This document shows, piece by piece, positions 27,191-37,194 of a DNA stretch of 64,000 bases (position 1 is its first letter; every line of letters begins with the position of its first letter). The stretch is taken from the NCBI RefSeq assembly GCF_001027745.1, contig NZ_LECU01000001.1:310001-374000 (forward strand), written 5' to 3'. The notes under the pieces were generated by a model. It saw nothing but the letters and a program-made list of their open reading frames with translations, did not search any database and was not told the origin of the DNA. Source of the DNA: Pedobacter sp. BMA. Lineage in GTDB: Bacteria > Bacteroidota > Bacteroidia > Sphingobacteriales > Sphingobacteriaceae. Made by a program: the position numbers and the translations under genes.

Positions 27191-28561
27191 ATGTTAGACG
27201 CCACAGTTTTAATTATCGATGATGATGATGACATTCTCTTGAGTGCCCGCCTGTTTTTGAAACAGCAGGTAAAGCAGGTGATTACGTGTAAATCGCCCAA
27301 AGAAATTAACGTTTTGCTCAGCAAAAATGAGGTTGATATCATCTTGCTTGATATGAATTATCAAAAAGGTGCAAGTGATGGCCGTGAAGGTTTGTACTGG
27401 CTGGAGCACATTCTGTCGATCGATAAAGATTATGTGGTGATCTTGATGACTGCTTTTGGCAATGTAGAACTCGCAGTTAGTGCCATTAAAAAAGGTGCAA
27501 CCGACTTCATTCTGAAACCATGGGAAAATGAAAAACTGTTTGCTACCCTCTCCGCAGCATCAAAACTTCGGCAGTCGACCAGAAAGGTAAAAAAGCTGGA
27601 GAAAATACATACGTCACTTCATCAGGATATGACCAGGGGTTTCGAACATATTGTTGGAGAGGCTGATGGCATCAGGCAACTGCAAACAACTTTGCTAAAA
27701 GTGGCACCAACTGACGCCAATGTATTAATATTAGGAGAGAATGGTACAGGAAAACAGGTTTTTGCTTATGAGATTCACGGAAATTCGCAACGCAAGAACC
27801 AGGTTTTTATGCACGTTGATTTAGGATCGTTAAATGAAAATCTCTTTGAGAGTGAACTGTTTGGTTATGCAAAAGGGGCGTTCACCGATGCAAAAGAAGA
27901 TAAACCGGGTAGATTTGAACTGGCAGATGGAGGAACAATATTTTTGGATGAAATTGGAAATCTCACCTTACCGTTGCAGGCCAAGCTGCTGAGCGTTTTG
28001 CAAAACCGTACCGTAACACGTTTAGGTGAAAGCAAAGAGCGGAAAATAAATGTAAGGTTAATTACTGCGACAAATATGCCGCTGGATGAAATGGTTGCCA
28101 AAAATAATTTCAGGCAGGATTTGCTTTTCCGCATCAACACTGTGGAATTATTACTGCCACCATTAAGAAAACGCGGAAAGGATATTCTCCTTCTGGCCAA
28201 TCACTTTATGCAGGTTTTTAGCTCAAGATATCACAAAGAAATACGCAGTTTAAGCCATAAAGCCCAGGACGTGTTACTGAGCTATAAATGGCCGGGAAAC
28301 GTCAGGGAGCTTCAGCATGTACTCGAACGTGCTGTAATTATGACTGATGGCAATGAAATCAGCGAAGAGGATCTACAATTAAGTCCGCAGCGATTTGCAC
28401 AAACTAATACCATGCCAGATGAAATGGCTCTCGAAGATATGGAGAAAATGATGGTGCAAAAGGCCATTGACAAGCACAAGGGAAATATATCAAAGGCAGC
28501 AGCAGAGCTGGGTTTAACCCGTGCCGCCTTGTACAGAAGAATAGAGAAATTCGGAATATGA
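27191..28561 (+). CDS. Sigma-54-dependent response regulator (NtrC family)
   Basis: A 456-residue activator. Residues 1-125 form a receiver domain (DDDDD near residue 12, phosphoacceptor Asp54 in 'ILLDMNY', 'LMTAFG', 'KPWE'). The AAA+ domain (about 150-385) has Walker A GENGTGKQ (182-189) and Walker B 'GGTIFLDEIG'. The sigma-54-contact loop reads GAFTDA (229-234) instead of GAFTGA. The C-terminal Fis-type helix-turn-helix is 'ISKAAAELGLTRAALYRRIE'. It should activate sigma-54 transcription once phosphorylated by the kinase encoded 31 bases downstream. Divergent location from the ABC efflux operon, and the palindromes between them, point to that operon as its target. Confidence 0.9.
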   Translation: MLDATVLIIDDDDDILLSARLFLKQQVKQVITCKSPKEINVLLSKNEVDIILLDMNYQKGASDGREGLYWLEHILSIDKDYVVILMTAFGNVELAVSAIKKGATDFILKPWENEKLFATLSAASKLRQSTRKVKKLEKIHTSLHQDMTRGFEHIVGEADGIRQLQTTLLKVAPTDANVLILGENGTGKQVFAYEIHGNSQRKNQVFMHVDLGSLNENLFESELFGYAKGAFTDAKEDKPGRFELADGGTIFLDEIGNLTLPLQAKLLSVLQNRTVTRLGESKERKINVRLITATNMPLDEMVAKNNFRQDLLFRINTVELLLPPLRKRGKDILLLANHFMQVFSSRYHKEIRSLSHKAQDVLLSYKWPGNVRELQHVLERAVIMTDGNEISEEDLQLSPQRFAQTNTMPDEMALEDMEKMMVQKAIDKHKGNISKAAAELGLTRAALYRRIEKFGI

Positions 28562-28592
28562 CCATCTACCTTTAGATTTTCGGCTTAGCACT

Positions 28593-29951
28593 ATGTTTTA
28601 TACACGCTTTACTTTTCGTTTAATTTCCCGGTTGGTGCTTATTAACCTATTGGGCTACCTCTTGTTCTATCTGATCAGCAACACACAATTGTGGTTTACG
28701 ATTATTGGGGTAAGCTTGATATTCGTTGGTGCAATTATCTCGCTTTACTATTACATTAATGAAATCCGCTCAGATATTAAGCGGTTTATCCTGGCTGTAA
28801 AAACCCGCGACCATACACTTAATTTTAAGAATAAGGCTACGAGGGGAAGTTTTCCTGAGCTCTATGAGTCATTCAGCGAAATTCTTCAGGTGCATAAACA
28901 GATTCGTATGGAACAGGAAGCCATGTTCCAGCTGATTAAGACCATCCTTGAGCAGGTTCCTGTAGGAGTCATTGTAGTCAATAACACCAAAACTGCTCAG
29001 GATAGCGAGGAAATTGCATTTTTTAACCAGGCGGCATCGAATTTACTCGGCGTGCCGGCATATAAATACTGGCATCGCCTGCAACAGCATCTTCCGCTTT
29101 TCGCCCGGGAAATTGAGCAGATTTCATCAGGTGGGAAACGTTTCCTTGAATTGAAGATACAGGAGAAACTCATCCAACTGTCTACAGAAGTTATCCCTCT
29201 GAATCTTTATGGTAAAAATTATACAATTATTAGTTTTCAAAATATTAAAGATGAAATTGAACAGAAAGAAACTGAAGCATGGAATCGTTTGATAGGTGTA
29301 ATTTCACATGAAATTCTGAATTCCATCACACCAATCAGTTCCCTCTCCGATACCATAAATAGCATGGTTACAGATAAAGAGAATCTTGATATTGATGAAA
29401 TGGAGGATTTAAAAACGGCTTTGCGTACCATCAAACGACGATCTGCAGGCTTACTGGACTTTGTGAAAGATTACAGGCTTATTGCCGAACTGCCAACTCC
29501 AAATCTTGAATCGCACACTATAGGCGAAATCCTGAAGCACATTAAAGTTTTGATGCAGCCTTTTGCCAAAGTTAAGAATGTGGTGCTGGATGTGGCGCAA
29601 ACATCCTCTAAAATTACGGTACAACTCGACCTGAAACTGGTGGAGCAAGTGCTCATCAATCTGATCACAAACAGCATCTATTCTGTTGAGGAAGAGGAAA
29701 ACCCACACATATCGGTGAGTTATCGGCTTGAAAACACCAGACTTTATATCGATGTAACCGATAATGGTAAGGGAATTGAGCCTGCAGATTTAGAAAAAAT
29801 ATTTGTTCCTTTTTACACCACCAGGAAAAACGGATCGGGAATTGGATTAACCATTAGCCGTAACATTATGAAAATGCATAGAGGCAGTATCGAAGTAGTT
29901 TCCAGTCCAAACAAACAGACAACTTTCTCCCTTGTGTTCAACTATGTTTAA
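28593..29951 (+). CDS. Sensor histidine kinase, partner of the NtrC-type regulator
   Basis: A 452-residue kinase with two N-terminal membrane helices separated by only a few residues (about 13-58), so little or no periplasmic sensor domain is visible. A PAS-like segment (about 115-220, 'EQVPVGVIVVNN') precedes the dimerisation domain with phosphoacceptor His239 in 'VISHEILNSITP'. The catalytic domain carries 'LITNSIYSVEEEE' (N-box), 'DNGKGI' and 'GSGIGLTIS'. The short sensor suggests detection of a membrane or cytoplasmic signal, perhaps the transporter's state. It is encoded directly after the response regulator, and the pair is divergent from the efflux operon. Confidence 0.9.
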   Translation: MFYTRFTFRLISRLVLINLLGYLLFYLISNTQLWFTIIGVSLIFVGAIISLYYYINEIRSDIKRFILAVKTRDHTLNFKNKATRGSFPELYESFSEILQVHKQIRMEQEAMFQLIKTILEQVPVGVIVVNNTKTAQDSEEIAFFNQAASNLLGVPAYKYWHRLQQHLPLFAREIEQISSGGKRFLELKIQEKLIQLSTEVIPLNLYGKNYTIISFQNIKDEIEQKETEAWNRLIGVISHEILNSITPISSLSDTINSMVTDKENLDIDEMEDLKTALRTIKRRSAGLLDFVKDYRLIAELPTPNLESHTIGEILKHIKVLMQPFAKVKNVVLDVAQTSSKITVQLDLKLVEQVLINLITNSIYSVEEEENPHISVSYRLENTRLYIDVTDNGKGIEPADLEKIFVPFYTTRKNGSGIGLTISRNIMKMHRGSIEVVSSPNKQTTFSLVFNYV

Positions 29952-30113
29952 GTTAATCGCAACAATGCTTTAGCCCTGTCTCTGGCCAAAAACCGGTGAA
30001 CAATTCTTTTAGGGAAACTCCCTGAAAAATCATTTGAATGTTTCTTTCGAAACAAAATTCAAACAAAACCGTTGCTAGCTGCTTTTATTTATGTGAATAC
30101 ATCAAATACAAGC

Positions 30114-32303
30114 ATGAAGACAGTTATAATTTCGAACAGACTACCCGTTAAAATCATTGAAGAAAACAATCAGTATACGTTTATTCCTAGTGAGGGCGGC
30201 CTTGCTACCGGCCTTGGCGACGTATATAAAACAGGCAATTCCATTTGGGTAGGCTGGCCGGGAATTGAGGTTCCTGATGACCGCCAACAGGAGGTTACAG
30301 AAAAACTACAGGAGCTTAACCTCTACCCCGTTTTCCTTACACAGGAAGAAATAAACTTATATTATGAAGGCTTTTCAAATGAAGTTTTATGGCCTGTATT
30401 TCATTACCTGGTAACTTATGCGCATTATGAACAAAGTTATTGGGACTGCTACAAGTCGGTAAATGAAAAGTTTGCTAAAAGTGCCATGCAGGTGCTCAAC
30501 AGAAGGGATAAGATCTGGATTCAGGACTACCAGTTACTCTTACTTCCCGGAATTTTAAGGGAAAAACTGCCAAATGCCACCATCGGCTTTTTTCAGCATA
30601 TCCCCTTCCCATCTTACGAAATATTCAGGTTAATTCCCTGGCGGGAAGAACTGTTAAACGGATTGATAGGATCCGATTTAATTGGCTTCCATACCTACGA
30701 TGATGTGCGCCACTTTATCAGCACAGCAACCCGCCTGCTCCCGGTAAATTCATCTTCCAACGTACTCAGCAGCAATGAAAGGCAAATTGTGATCGAAGCC
30801 TTCCCAATGGGAATTGATTACGATAAATTCTCATCACTCACGTTGACCGAAAAAGTAAAAAAAGAAATTGATTACTTCGGAAATGGCAAGGAGGATATGA
30901 AAATAATTCTTTCAATTGATAGACTTGACTATAGCAAAGGCATTCTGGAGCGTTTAAAGGCCCTGGAATTGCTCCTGCAAATGCATCCCGAATTTATAGG
31001 GAAAATCGAGCTCTTTATGATTGTTGTTCCCTCAAGAGATACCGTTCCGCAATACAGCGAGCTTCGGGATCAGATTGACCAGTTTGTAGGGAACCTGAAT
31101 GCCCGGTACCGTTCTATGAACTGGATTCCGGTAAACTATTTTTACCGGTCTTTTCCAATTGAAGTTTTATCTGCACTTTATGCATCGGCCGATATTTGTC
31201 TGGTTACACCCATGCGCGATGGCATGAACCTGGTGAGCAAAGAATATGTTGCCAGTAGAAATAATGAAGACGGTGTACTCATTTTAAGTGAAATGGCGGG
31301 TGCATCCAAAGAGTTGACAGATGCGTTAGTGGTAAATCCAAATAATTTGGGCGACATTATGGAAGCTATCGTAACAGCGCTCAAAATGCCCTCAGAAGAA
31401 CAGCAGCAACGCATGAAAGCCATGCGTGCAATAGTAGAAAAATTCAATGTGAAACATTGGGTAAACAATTTTATTTTAAGATTAAACGAAGTGAAAGATT
31501 CTCAAAAATCATTGCAAACTAAACATGCAGTAAATGCTGTGAACGAAGTTATTGCGGCTAAATACGCAGAAACAAACGATCGTGTTTTATTTCTGGATTA
31601 CGACGGTACACTGGTAGATTTTACCGGAAATATTGATGATGCTTCTCCTGACGACGAATTATACGATCTGATCGAAAACCTTACCCTGGATGCCGCAAAC
31701 AAAGTTGTGATCATCAGTGGAAGGCGACACGAGACGTTGGAAAGCTGGTTTGGCCATTTGAAGGTTGATTTAATTGCTGAACATGGGGCCTGGCAAAAGG
31801 CGCAGCAAGATAAATGGAACTGCTTGCCACTGCTTACCGACCAGTGGAAAAGCGAAATCCGGGCATTACTAGAAACGTACACCGACAGAACACCTGGCTC
31901 ATTTATCGAAGAAAAAAGCTACTCACTGGTATGGCATTACCGGAAAGCAGAAGAAGGACTAGGCGATTTGAGGGCAAATGAAATTGTTAGTCACATGAAA
32001 ATTCTTGCGGCAGATAAAGGCCTTCAACTCATGCCCGGGAATAAGGTAATTGAGTTTAAAAACATCGAGGTAAATAAGGGTAAAGCTGCTTTGAACTGGC
32101 TTTATGGTAAGTATCCGGATTTTATTATAGCTCTTGGCGACGACCATACCGACGAAGATATTTTTAAAGCTTTGCCTGAAGATGCCATTACGGTTAAGGT
32201 GGGAAATAATTTATCTGAAGCAAAATATTACCTTAACGATTACAAAGAAGTACGAAAATTATTGTGGAGCCTGGTTAAGGAAGAGTTTGTAGAGCGGGAC
32301 TAA
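30114..32303 (+). CDS. otsA-otsB: Bifunctional trehalose-6-phosphate synthase/phosphatase
   Basis: A 729-residue fusion. The first part (about 1-470) is a GT20 trehalose-6-phosphate synthase, using UDP-glucose and glucose-6-phosphate: 'ISNRLPVK', 'GGLATGLGDVY', 'IQDYQLLLLPGILR', 'FFQHIPFPSYEIFR' and 'SIDRLDYSKGI'. The second part (about 485-729) is a HAD-type trehalose-6-phosphate phosphatase with catalytic Asp495 and Asp497 in 'FLDYDGTLVDF', 'VIISGR' and 'LGDDHTDEDIF'. Together they make trehalose, an osmoprotectant. ATG at 30114 is preferred over 30072 because it starts exactly at the conserved 'MKTVIISNRLPVK'. A terminator follows, with the GH15 gene convergent. Such fusions are usual in Bacteroidota. 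Confidence 0.95.
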   Translation: MKTVIISNRLPVKIIEENNQYTFIPSEGGLATGLGDVYKTGNSIWVGWPGIEVPDDRQQEVTEKLQELNLYPVFLTQEEINLYYEGFSNEVLWPVFHYLVTYAHYEQSYWDCYKSVNEKFAKSAMQVLNRRDKIWIQDYQLLLLPGILREKLPNATIGFFQHIPFPSYEIFRLIPWREELLNGLIGSDLIGFHTYDDVRHFISTATRLLPVNSSSNVLSSNERQIVIEAFPMGIDYDKFSSLTLTEKVKKEIDYFGNGKEDMKIILSIDRLDYSKGILERLKALELLLQMHPEFIGKIELFMIVVPSRDTVPQYSELRDQIDQFVGNLNARYRSMNWIPVNYFYRSFPIEVLSALYASADICLVTPMRDGMNLVSKEYVASRNNEDGVLILSEMAGASKELTDALVVNPNNLGDIMEAIVTALKMPSEEQQQRMKAMRAIVEKFNVKHWVNNFILRLNEVKDSQKSLQTKHAVNAVNEVIAAKYAETNDRVLFLDYDGTLVDFTGNIDDASPDDELYDLIENLTLDAANKVVIISGRRHETLESWFGHLKVDLIAEHGAWQKAQQDKWNCLPLLTDQWKSEIRALLETYTDRTPGSFIEEKSYSLVWHYRKAEEGLGDLRANEIVSHMKILAADKGLQLMPGNKVIEFKNIEVNKGKAALNWLYGKYPDFIIALGDDHTDEDIFKALPEDAITVKVGNNLSEAKYYLNDYKEVRKLLWSLVKEEFVERD

Positions 32304-32327
32304 ATCCAAAGCCCTATAGCACAAGAA

Positions 32328-32397
32328 ATCCCGCAGCTTAAGCTGTTGATGCAAAAGTAAAAGCATCATCACCTTGAACTGCGGGATATTTTTTTTT
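32328..32397 (+). terminator. Terminator after the trehalose synthesis gene
   Basis: ATCCCGCAG (32328-32336) pairs with CTGCGGGAT (32379-32387), with an inner GATGC/GCATC hairpin, followed by a long T-run at 32389-32397. The T-run overlaps the stop codon of the convergent GH15 gene. Confidence 0.75.
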
Positions 32398-34180
32398 ATA
32401 GAAATATTGGCCTGTCGAGTTTTATTGCAATGCGGTAAGCTGCATTCATTAAACCAACATGGCTGTAAGCCTGCGGAAAATTACCCCACTGACTACCGGT
32501 CTTCGCGTCGACATCTTCACTAAAAAGCAATAAATGATTGCAGTATTTAATGATGTTTTCGAACTCTTTAATGGCTTCATCCGTTCTGCCTACACAAGCC
32601 AAAGCCTCCACATACCAGAATGCACAGATTAAAAAGGTTGTTTTCGGTTTGCCAAAATCATCAGCATGCAGGTAGCGGTAAAATAATCCGTCCTCTGTTT
32701 TAAGTTCCTTCTCGAGTGCAATTAAATGGTCTTTAGCCCGCTCTGATGCCGGATCAAGGTAATTCATCATGATTAGCTGAAGGGTACTGGCATCTAAATG
32801 CGGGCTCCCCACTGCATTGGTGTATACTTTCCTGATCGGATCGTAGCAAGCTTCAATATGCGCAGCCGCTTTATCAATAAGCACCTGTGCCCTGTCTTCA
32901 AAATTTTTGCTGCCGATAGTTTTGGCCATTTTCAATGCAGCCTGAGCACCAGCCCACTGAAACAGGTTGCTGTAACAGTGCACGTTTGCAATGTTTCTAA
33001 ACTCCCAGATACCGGCATCCTTCTCATCGATCGTCCTTTCAATTTTAGAAAGTACACTTTCAATCCACTTTATGGAATCGCTACGCTCAGAAAATACGAA
33101 GCGATGATCGGTATATAAAGGCAGCATGGAAATTAATACCTGTCCGTATATATCATTCTGGATATGTTCGTAAGCCTGGTTACCAATGCGAATGGGTTGT
33201 TCACCCCTATAGCCTTCCAAATGGTCTAATGTGGTTTCCGTGATCTCCCGTTCTCCTGCAATTCCGTAAAGCGGCTGGTAACGGGTATCTTCAGCATGCG
33301 ATATATCAGAAAGGTAATTAAAGTATTTCTCCATTTCCTCGAAATGGCCGATATGATTTAAGGAAGTCAATACATAATGAGAATCACGCAGCCAGCAATA
33401 ACGGTAATCCCAATTTCTGGTACTTCCGGGTGATTCTGGCAAACTTGTGGTACTCGCTGCAATGATTGCCCCTGTATCTTCATACTGGTGAATTTTTAAA
33501 ACCAGCGCAGAGCGGATAACAAAGGGCTGGTAAAACCCCGCTATTGAGGAATGTTTAATCCACAAACGCCAGTAAGAAACAGTATCGCGAAGGAAGTTTT
33601 CTGCAGTGCTGATGATCGGTGCTTCGAAATTCTGGCCGTACGTCATGATCAGGTATTTCGTCTCATTCAATACAAAAGCCTTTTCATCTATAATATAGGT
33701 GAGTGATACATTCGAACTTAGTCTGATATTCTCATCGCAACCCAGATAATCGATATGGTTACTCCCTCTGCTTGATCGCATTTTACCCTTTCCGTAGTCA
33801 CATACCGGCTGGCACTTTATGGTGATACGTGGATTCCCTTCTAATGGCTCAATTTTTCTGATGAACATCAGGGGTTTGAAATACCTGTCGTACAATCTAA
33901 AGCGTGGGGCAAAATCGGTAATGCGATAGCGCCCGTCTTCGGCCGTAATTTCTGTTCTTAAGACGTTCGTATTCTCAATATAATATTGTGTCGACGAAAA
34001 CTCGCCCTGGGGTAGAATGGTAAACTCGCCTCCCTTATTTTTATCAAGTAAGCTTCCAAAAACGAAAGGACTATCGAAGCGTGGCCAGCATAGCCATGAG
34101 ATATCTGTATTTTTATTTACATGTGCCAGAAAAGCACAGTTACCTATTATTCCTGTTTCATAAAGGTGTTGTTCTGCCAT
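32396..34180 (-). CDS. Glycoside hydrolase family 15 (glucoamylase or trehalase type)
   Basis: A 594-residue cytoplasmic protein without signal peptide. The N-terminal beta-sandwich ('IGNCAFLAHVNKNTDISWLCWPRFDSP') and the (alpha/alpha)6 barrel with 'GSTRNWDYRYCWLRDS' are diagnostic of prokaryotic GH15 enzymes, which release glucose from maltodextrins or split trehalose. The C-terminal half has 'FLICAFWYVEALACVGR' and 'GSQWGNFPQAYSHVGLMNAA'. Neighbourhood with the OtsA-OtsB fusion and glgC/glgA fits either trehalose recycling or glycogen breakdown; the sequence alone does not decide. It lies 135 bases downstream of glgC, with a terminator between, so it is probably its own transcript. Confidence 0.9.
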   Translation of the reverse strand: MAEQHLYETGIIGNCAFLAHVNKNTDISWLCWPRFDSPFVFGSLLDKNKGGEFTILPQGEFSSTQYYIENTNVLRTEITAEDGRYRITDFAPRFRLYDRYFKPLMFIRKIEPLEGNPRITIKCQPVCDYGKGKMRSSRGSNHIDYLGCDENIRLSSNVSLTYIIDEKAFVLNETKYLIMTYGQNFEAPIISTAENFLRDTVSYWRLWIKHSSIAGFYQPFVIRSALVLKIHQYEDTGAIIAASTTSLPESPGSTRNWDYRYCWLRDSHYVLTSLNHIGHFEEMEKYFNYLSDISHAEDTRYQPLYGIAGEREITETTLDHLEGYRGEQPIRIGNQAYEHIQNDIYGQVLISMLPLYTDHRFVFSERSDSIKWIESVLSKIERTIDEKDAGIWEFRNIANVHCYSNLFQWAGAQAALKMAKTIGSKNFEDRAQVLIDKAAAHIEACYDPIRKVYTNAVGSPHLDASTLQLIMMNYLDPASERAKDHLIALEKELKTEDGLFYRYLHADDFGKPKTTFLICAFWYVEALACVGRTDEAIKEFENIIKYCNHLLLFSEDVDAKTGSQWGNFPQAYSHVGLMNAAYRIAIKLDRPIFL

Positions 34181-34260
34181 AAGCTCATTTTGTGTTTATT
34201 GATTAACAAGATTATGGCGAAAATGTTGGAAGTAAATGGGCTTTATCGGCTAAAAGAAAC

Positions 34261-34296
34261 AAAAAAAGCCAGAGTGAACGAATTCAAACTGGCTTA
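34261..34296 (-). terminator. Intrinsic terminator after glgC
   Basis: On the minus strand AAGCCAG and CTGGCTT enclose a 16-base loop and are followed by a T-run. It closes the glgA-glgC transcript. Confidence 0.75.
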
Positions 34297-34315
34297 GTTA
34301 ATGATAATGATGATT

Positions 34316-35584
34316 TTATATGACTGTTCCGCTAGGCAAAACGGCACCTTTTTTAACCACAACAATTCCATCTTTTACTGCATAGAGCTCATGATCTCCG
34401 TCTTCAAGATGCGGTCCGCCGTTTATTTTAACATCGTTTCCAATGCGGCAATTCTTATCGATGATGGCGTTGTTTATGTAACACCTGTCGCCTATACCGA
34501 TCAGGGAATTTCCTTTATTGGTTTCGCTTTGTATTTCCTCTAGTGTCTGATAACGATCGCTACCCATGATGTAAGCGTTAGTGATCACTGTATCACGGCC
34601 TATGCGCGCCCTGATGCCCAGTACAGCATGCTCTACTTTACTGGCCTGAATAATACACCCTTCAGCGATGATTGCTTTCTCAAGTGTTGTACCTGAGATT
34701 TTTGAAGGTGGCAGCATCCTTGCTCTTGTAAAAATAGTATGATTGCTATCGAACATATTAAATTTAGGAATCTCATCTGTTAAGCCAAGATTGGCTTCAA
34801 AGAAAGATGAAATATTACCGATATCAGTCCAGTAACCTTCATACTGATAGCTAAGCACCCGGCTTTCAGTAATGGCCCTTGGGAGAATTTCTTTGCCAAA
34901 ATCCTTTTCTTCAACATTTTCATTCAGGATATTGATGAGGTATTCTCGGTTGAATACATAGATTCCCATTGAAGCAAGAAAGTTTCTTCCTTCGCCCTGC
35001 ATTTCTTCACCTGTATCAGAAACCCAGTCTTCGAGACCTGTTTTGGGTTTTTCGATGAAAGAAGTGATCATGTTTTCCTCGTCTGCTTTCAATATACCGA
35101 AATCAGTGGCATCTTTCGCGGTTACCGGAATCGTGGCAATGGTTATTTCTGCATTCGCCTCAATGTGCTTTTCAATCATGTCCTTGAAATCCATTTGATA
35201 CAACTGATCACCTGAAAGGATTAAGATGTAGTCAAACTCATGAGATACAATATGGTGCATACACTGACGCACAGCATCAGCGGTTCCCTGAAACCAACCC
35301 GAATTCTGAACGGTTTGCTCAGCCGCGAGAATATCTACAAAAGCCGTACTGAAATGGCTAAAGTGATAGGTGTTTTTAATGTGTTTATTTAGGGATGCCG
35401 AATTAAACTGTGTTAACACAAACATACGGTGGATTCCCGAGTTAAGGCAATTCGAAATCGGAATGTCTACCAAACGGTACTTACCTGCAATTGGAACTGC
35501 CGGTTTAGAACGTGTTTGTGTTAGTGGCGATAATCTAGAGCCCTGGCCACCGCCAAGGATAACGCCTAAAACTTTGTCAGTCAT
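34316..35584 (-). CDS. glgC: Glucose-1-phosphate adenylyltransferase
   Basis: A 422-residue ADP-glucose pyrophosphorylase making ADP-glucose from ATP and glucose-1-phosphate, the committed step of glycogen synthesis. The nucleotidyltransferase domain starts with 'VILGGGQGSRLSPLTQ' and 'SKPAVPIAGKYRLVDIPISN'. 'ILSGDQLYQMDF' and 'GTADAVRQ' follow, then 'SFIEKPK' and 'YWTDIGNISSFFEANL'. The C-terminal left-handed beta-helix ('GCIIQASKVEHAVLGIRARIG') is complete. Length is normal. It sits eight bases after glgA, so the two are translated from one message. Branching enzyme and phosphorylase are not in the window. Confidence 0.96.
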   Translation of the reverse strand: MTDKVLGVILGGGQGSRLSPLTQTRSKPAVPIAGKYRLVDIPISNCLNSGIHRMFVLTQFNSASLNKHIKNTYHFSHFSTAFVDILAAEQTVQNSGWFQGTADAVRQCMHHIVSHEFDYILILSGDQLYQMDFKDMIEKHIEANAEITIATIPVTAKDATDFGILKADEENMITSFIEKPKTGLEDWVSDTGEEMQGEGRNFLASMGIYVFNREYLINILNENVEEKDFGKEILPRAITESRVLSYQYEGYWTDIGNISSFFEANLGLTDEIPKFNMFDSNHTIFTRARMLPPSKISGTTLEKAIIAEGCIIQASKVEHAVLGIRARIGRDTVITNAYIMGSDRYQTLEEIQSETNKGNSLIGIGDRCYINNAIIDKNCRIGNDVKINGGPHLEDGDHELYAVKDGIVVVKKGAVLPSGTVI

Positions 35585-35592
35585 GTTTAAGC

Positions 35593-37005
35593 TTATTTTA
35601 ATATTTGGTATAAATCTATATAATTGGTTGCTGCCCTATCCCATGAATGGTCAATCTTCATCATGGTCTTTCGCACAGCTTTAAATGCTTTTTTATTGTT
35701 GTATAAATCAACAGCACGGTTTATGGATTGCGTTACATCCCAAACGCTGGTTTGATCATGGCAAAGGCCGAAACCGCCATCGCCAACATCAATTACCGTA
35801 TCCTTTAACCCCCCTACTCTCCGTACAATTGGAACCGTTCCATATCGGAGGGCATAAAGTTGGTTAAGCCCGCAAGGTTCAACCCTTGATGGCATTAAAA
35901 GGAAGTCAGCTCCTGCATACATCTCATGAGAAACCTGCTCATTATACCCGATATAAACATTGTATCTTCCTCCAAATATATCTTTCAACTGATTTAACCT
36001 ACCCTCTACCCAGTTTTCGCCGGAGCCTAATACCAATACATTAATATTATCCCCATGTTGTTGTAAGGCGCTATAAAATATATCAGGAAGCAAATCAGCA
36101 CCTTTTTCATCCACCAGCCTGCCAATAAAAGTAAACAGCGGTTTGGAAGCGTCTAATTGAAAAACATCGCAAAGAGCCCTTTTGTTTGCCTCTTTTCCTG
36201 CTTCAACCGTTTTTAAATTGTAACTTTTGCCTATCATCGGGTCGGTTTCCGGATTCCATACTTCACTATCGATTCCGTTTAAGATCCCTACTGATTTCCA
36301 ACGTTCCTGACGAAGGAGAGTTTCCAGTCCGCGTGCATTGTTCATCATCTCTTCAAGATAGCTAGGCGAAACGGTTGTTACCCTCCATGCACATTTAATC
36401 GCGGAGGCTAATGGATTAATGGCGTCGTCCCACCCCAGCAAGCCACCTTTCCATAAATCGAAAGCCGGCAGGTAATACAATTTCTCCCAGCCAAACTGTC
36501 CCTGATACTGGGCATTGTGGATGGTTAAAATGGTAGGCACTTTACTGATATTCTGGTATTTCAAACAATTTGACACCATGAAGGGTATTAAACCCGTATG
36601 ATGATCATGGCAATGAATGATGTCCGGACGATGCTCCCATTGGGCGATCCAATCTAACGTAGCAATCTGAAAAGCTACAAAGCGTTCTGTATCATCGGCG
36701 TAACCATAAACATTTGGGCGGTCGGTTAATCCCTGTATATGCACCACATATAAATCGAAACCAAGCTTATTGGTCTTTTCTTTTAACACGCGGTAAGAAA
36801 AGTGATGATTTCCGTAATTTGACCACGCATCGTAAGCCACTTCAAATTCGCTTTCGCGTACAAATTTAGTTTCGTAGGCGGGTACCACCACCTTGGCAAT
36901 GTGGCCTGTTTTATTTTGATATTTTGGTAAGGCCCCTACTACGTCAGCTAATCCGCCAACTTTCGCAACAGGGTAACACTCGGCGCTTATATGTATAATT
37001 TCCAT
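35593..37005 (-). CDS. glgA: Glycogen synthase (GT5)
   Basis: A 470-residue ADP-glucose-dependent glycogen synthase. The N-terminal 'AECYPVAKVGGLADVVGALP' includes the KxGGL-type ADP-glucose site, 'IHCHDHHTGLIPF' the acceptor loop, and the C-terminal GT-B half shows 'FIGRLVDEKGADLL' and 'MPSRVEPCGLNQLYALRYGT' with the conserved glutamate. It elongates alpha-1,4-glucan chains in the cytoplasm. It is the first gene of a glgA-glgC operon; about 190 bases upstream hold a terminator for the next gene and no obvious TAnnTTTG box. Length and motifs are typical. Confidence 0.95.
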   Translation of the reverse strand: MEIIHISAECYPVAKVGGLADVVGALPKYQNKTGHIAKVVVPAYETKFVRESEFEVAYDAWSNYGNHHFSYRVLKEKTNKLGFDLYVVHIQGLTDRPNVYGYADDTERFVAFQIATLDWIAQWEHRPDIIHCHDHHTGLIPFMVSNCLKYQNISKVPTILTIHNAQYQGQFGWEKLYYLPAFDLWKGGLLGWDDAINPLASAIKCAWRVTTVSPSYLEEMMNNARGLETLLRQERWKSVGILNGIDSEVWNPETDPMIGKSYNLKTVEAGKEANKRALCDVFQLDASKPLFTFIGRLVDEKGADLLPDIFYSALQQHGDNINVLVLGSGENWVEGRLNQLKDIFGGRYNVYIGYNEQVSHEMYAGADFLLMPSRVEPCGLNQLYALRYGTVPIVRRVGGLKDTVIDVGDGGFGLCHDQTSVWDVTQSINRAVDLYNNKKAFKAVRKTMMKIDHSWDRAATNYIDLYQILK

Positions 37006-37132
37006 TAAATATTTGGTGTAGATAACCCTGTTAAGTTAGCAATTGTTTTCTGATTTAGAAATTATCTAAAATTAATTTTCAAGGAGCAGATATTGCATCT
37101 GAAAGGCTCTGAAAACATCCAGTTAGTAAACA

Positions 37133-37164
37133 AAAAAACCGCTAAGCTTTCGCCAGCGGTTTTT
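37133..37164. terminator. Terminator downstream of the SUMT paralogue
   Basis: AAAAACCGCT pairs with AGCGGTTTTT around an 11-base loop. With A- and T-runs on both flanks it works on either strand; it lies just after the minus-strand gene ending at 37195. Confidence 0.75.
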
Positions 37165-37194
37165 AACAACAAAACAAATATGAGTAATTTACCT

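Noticed and set aside
30072..30113. Upstream start of the trehalose synthase fusion
   Set aside because: The 14 extra residues do not belong to the family; conserved sequence begins at the ATG at 30114.
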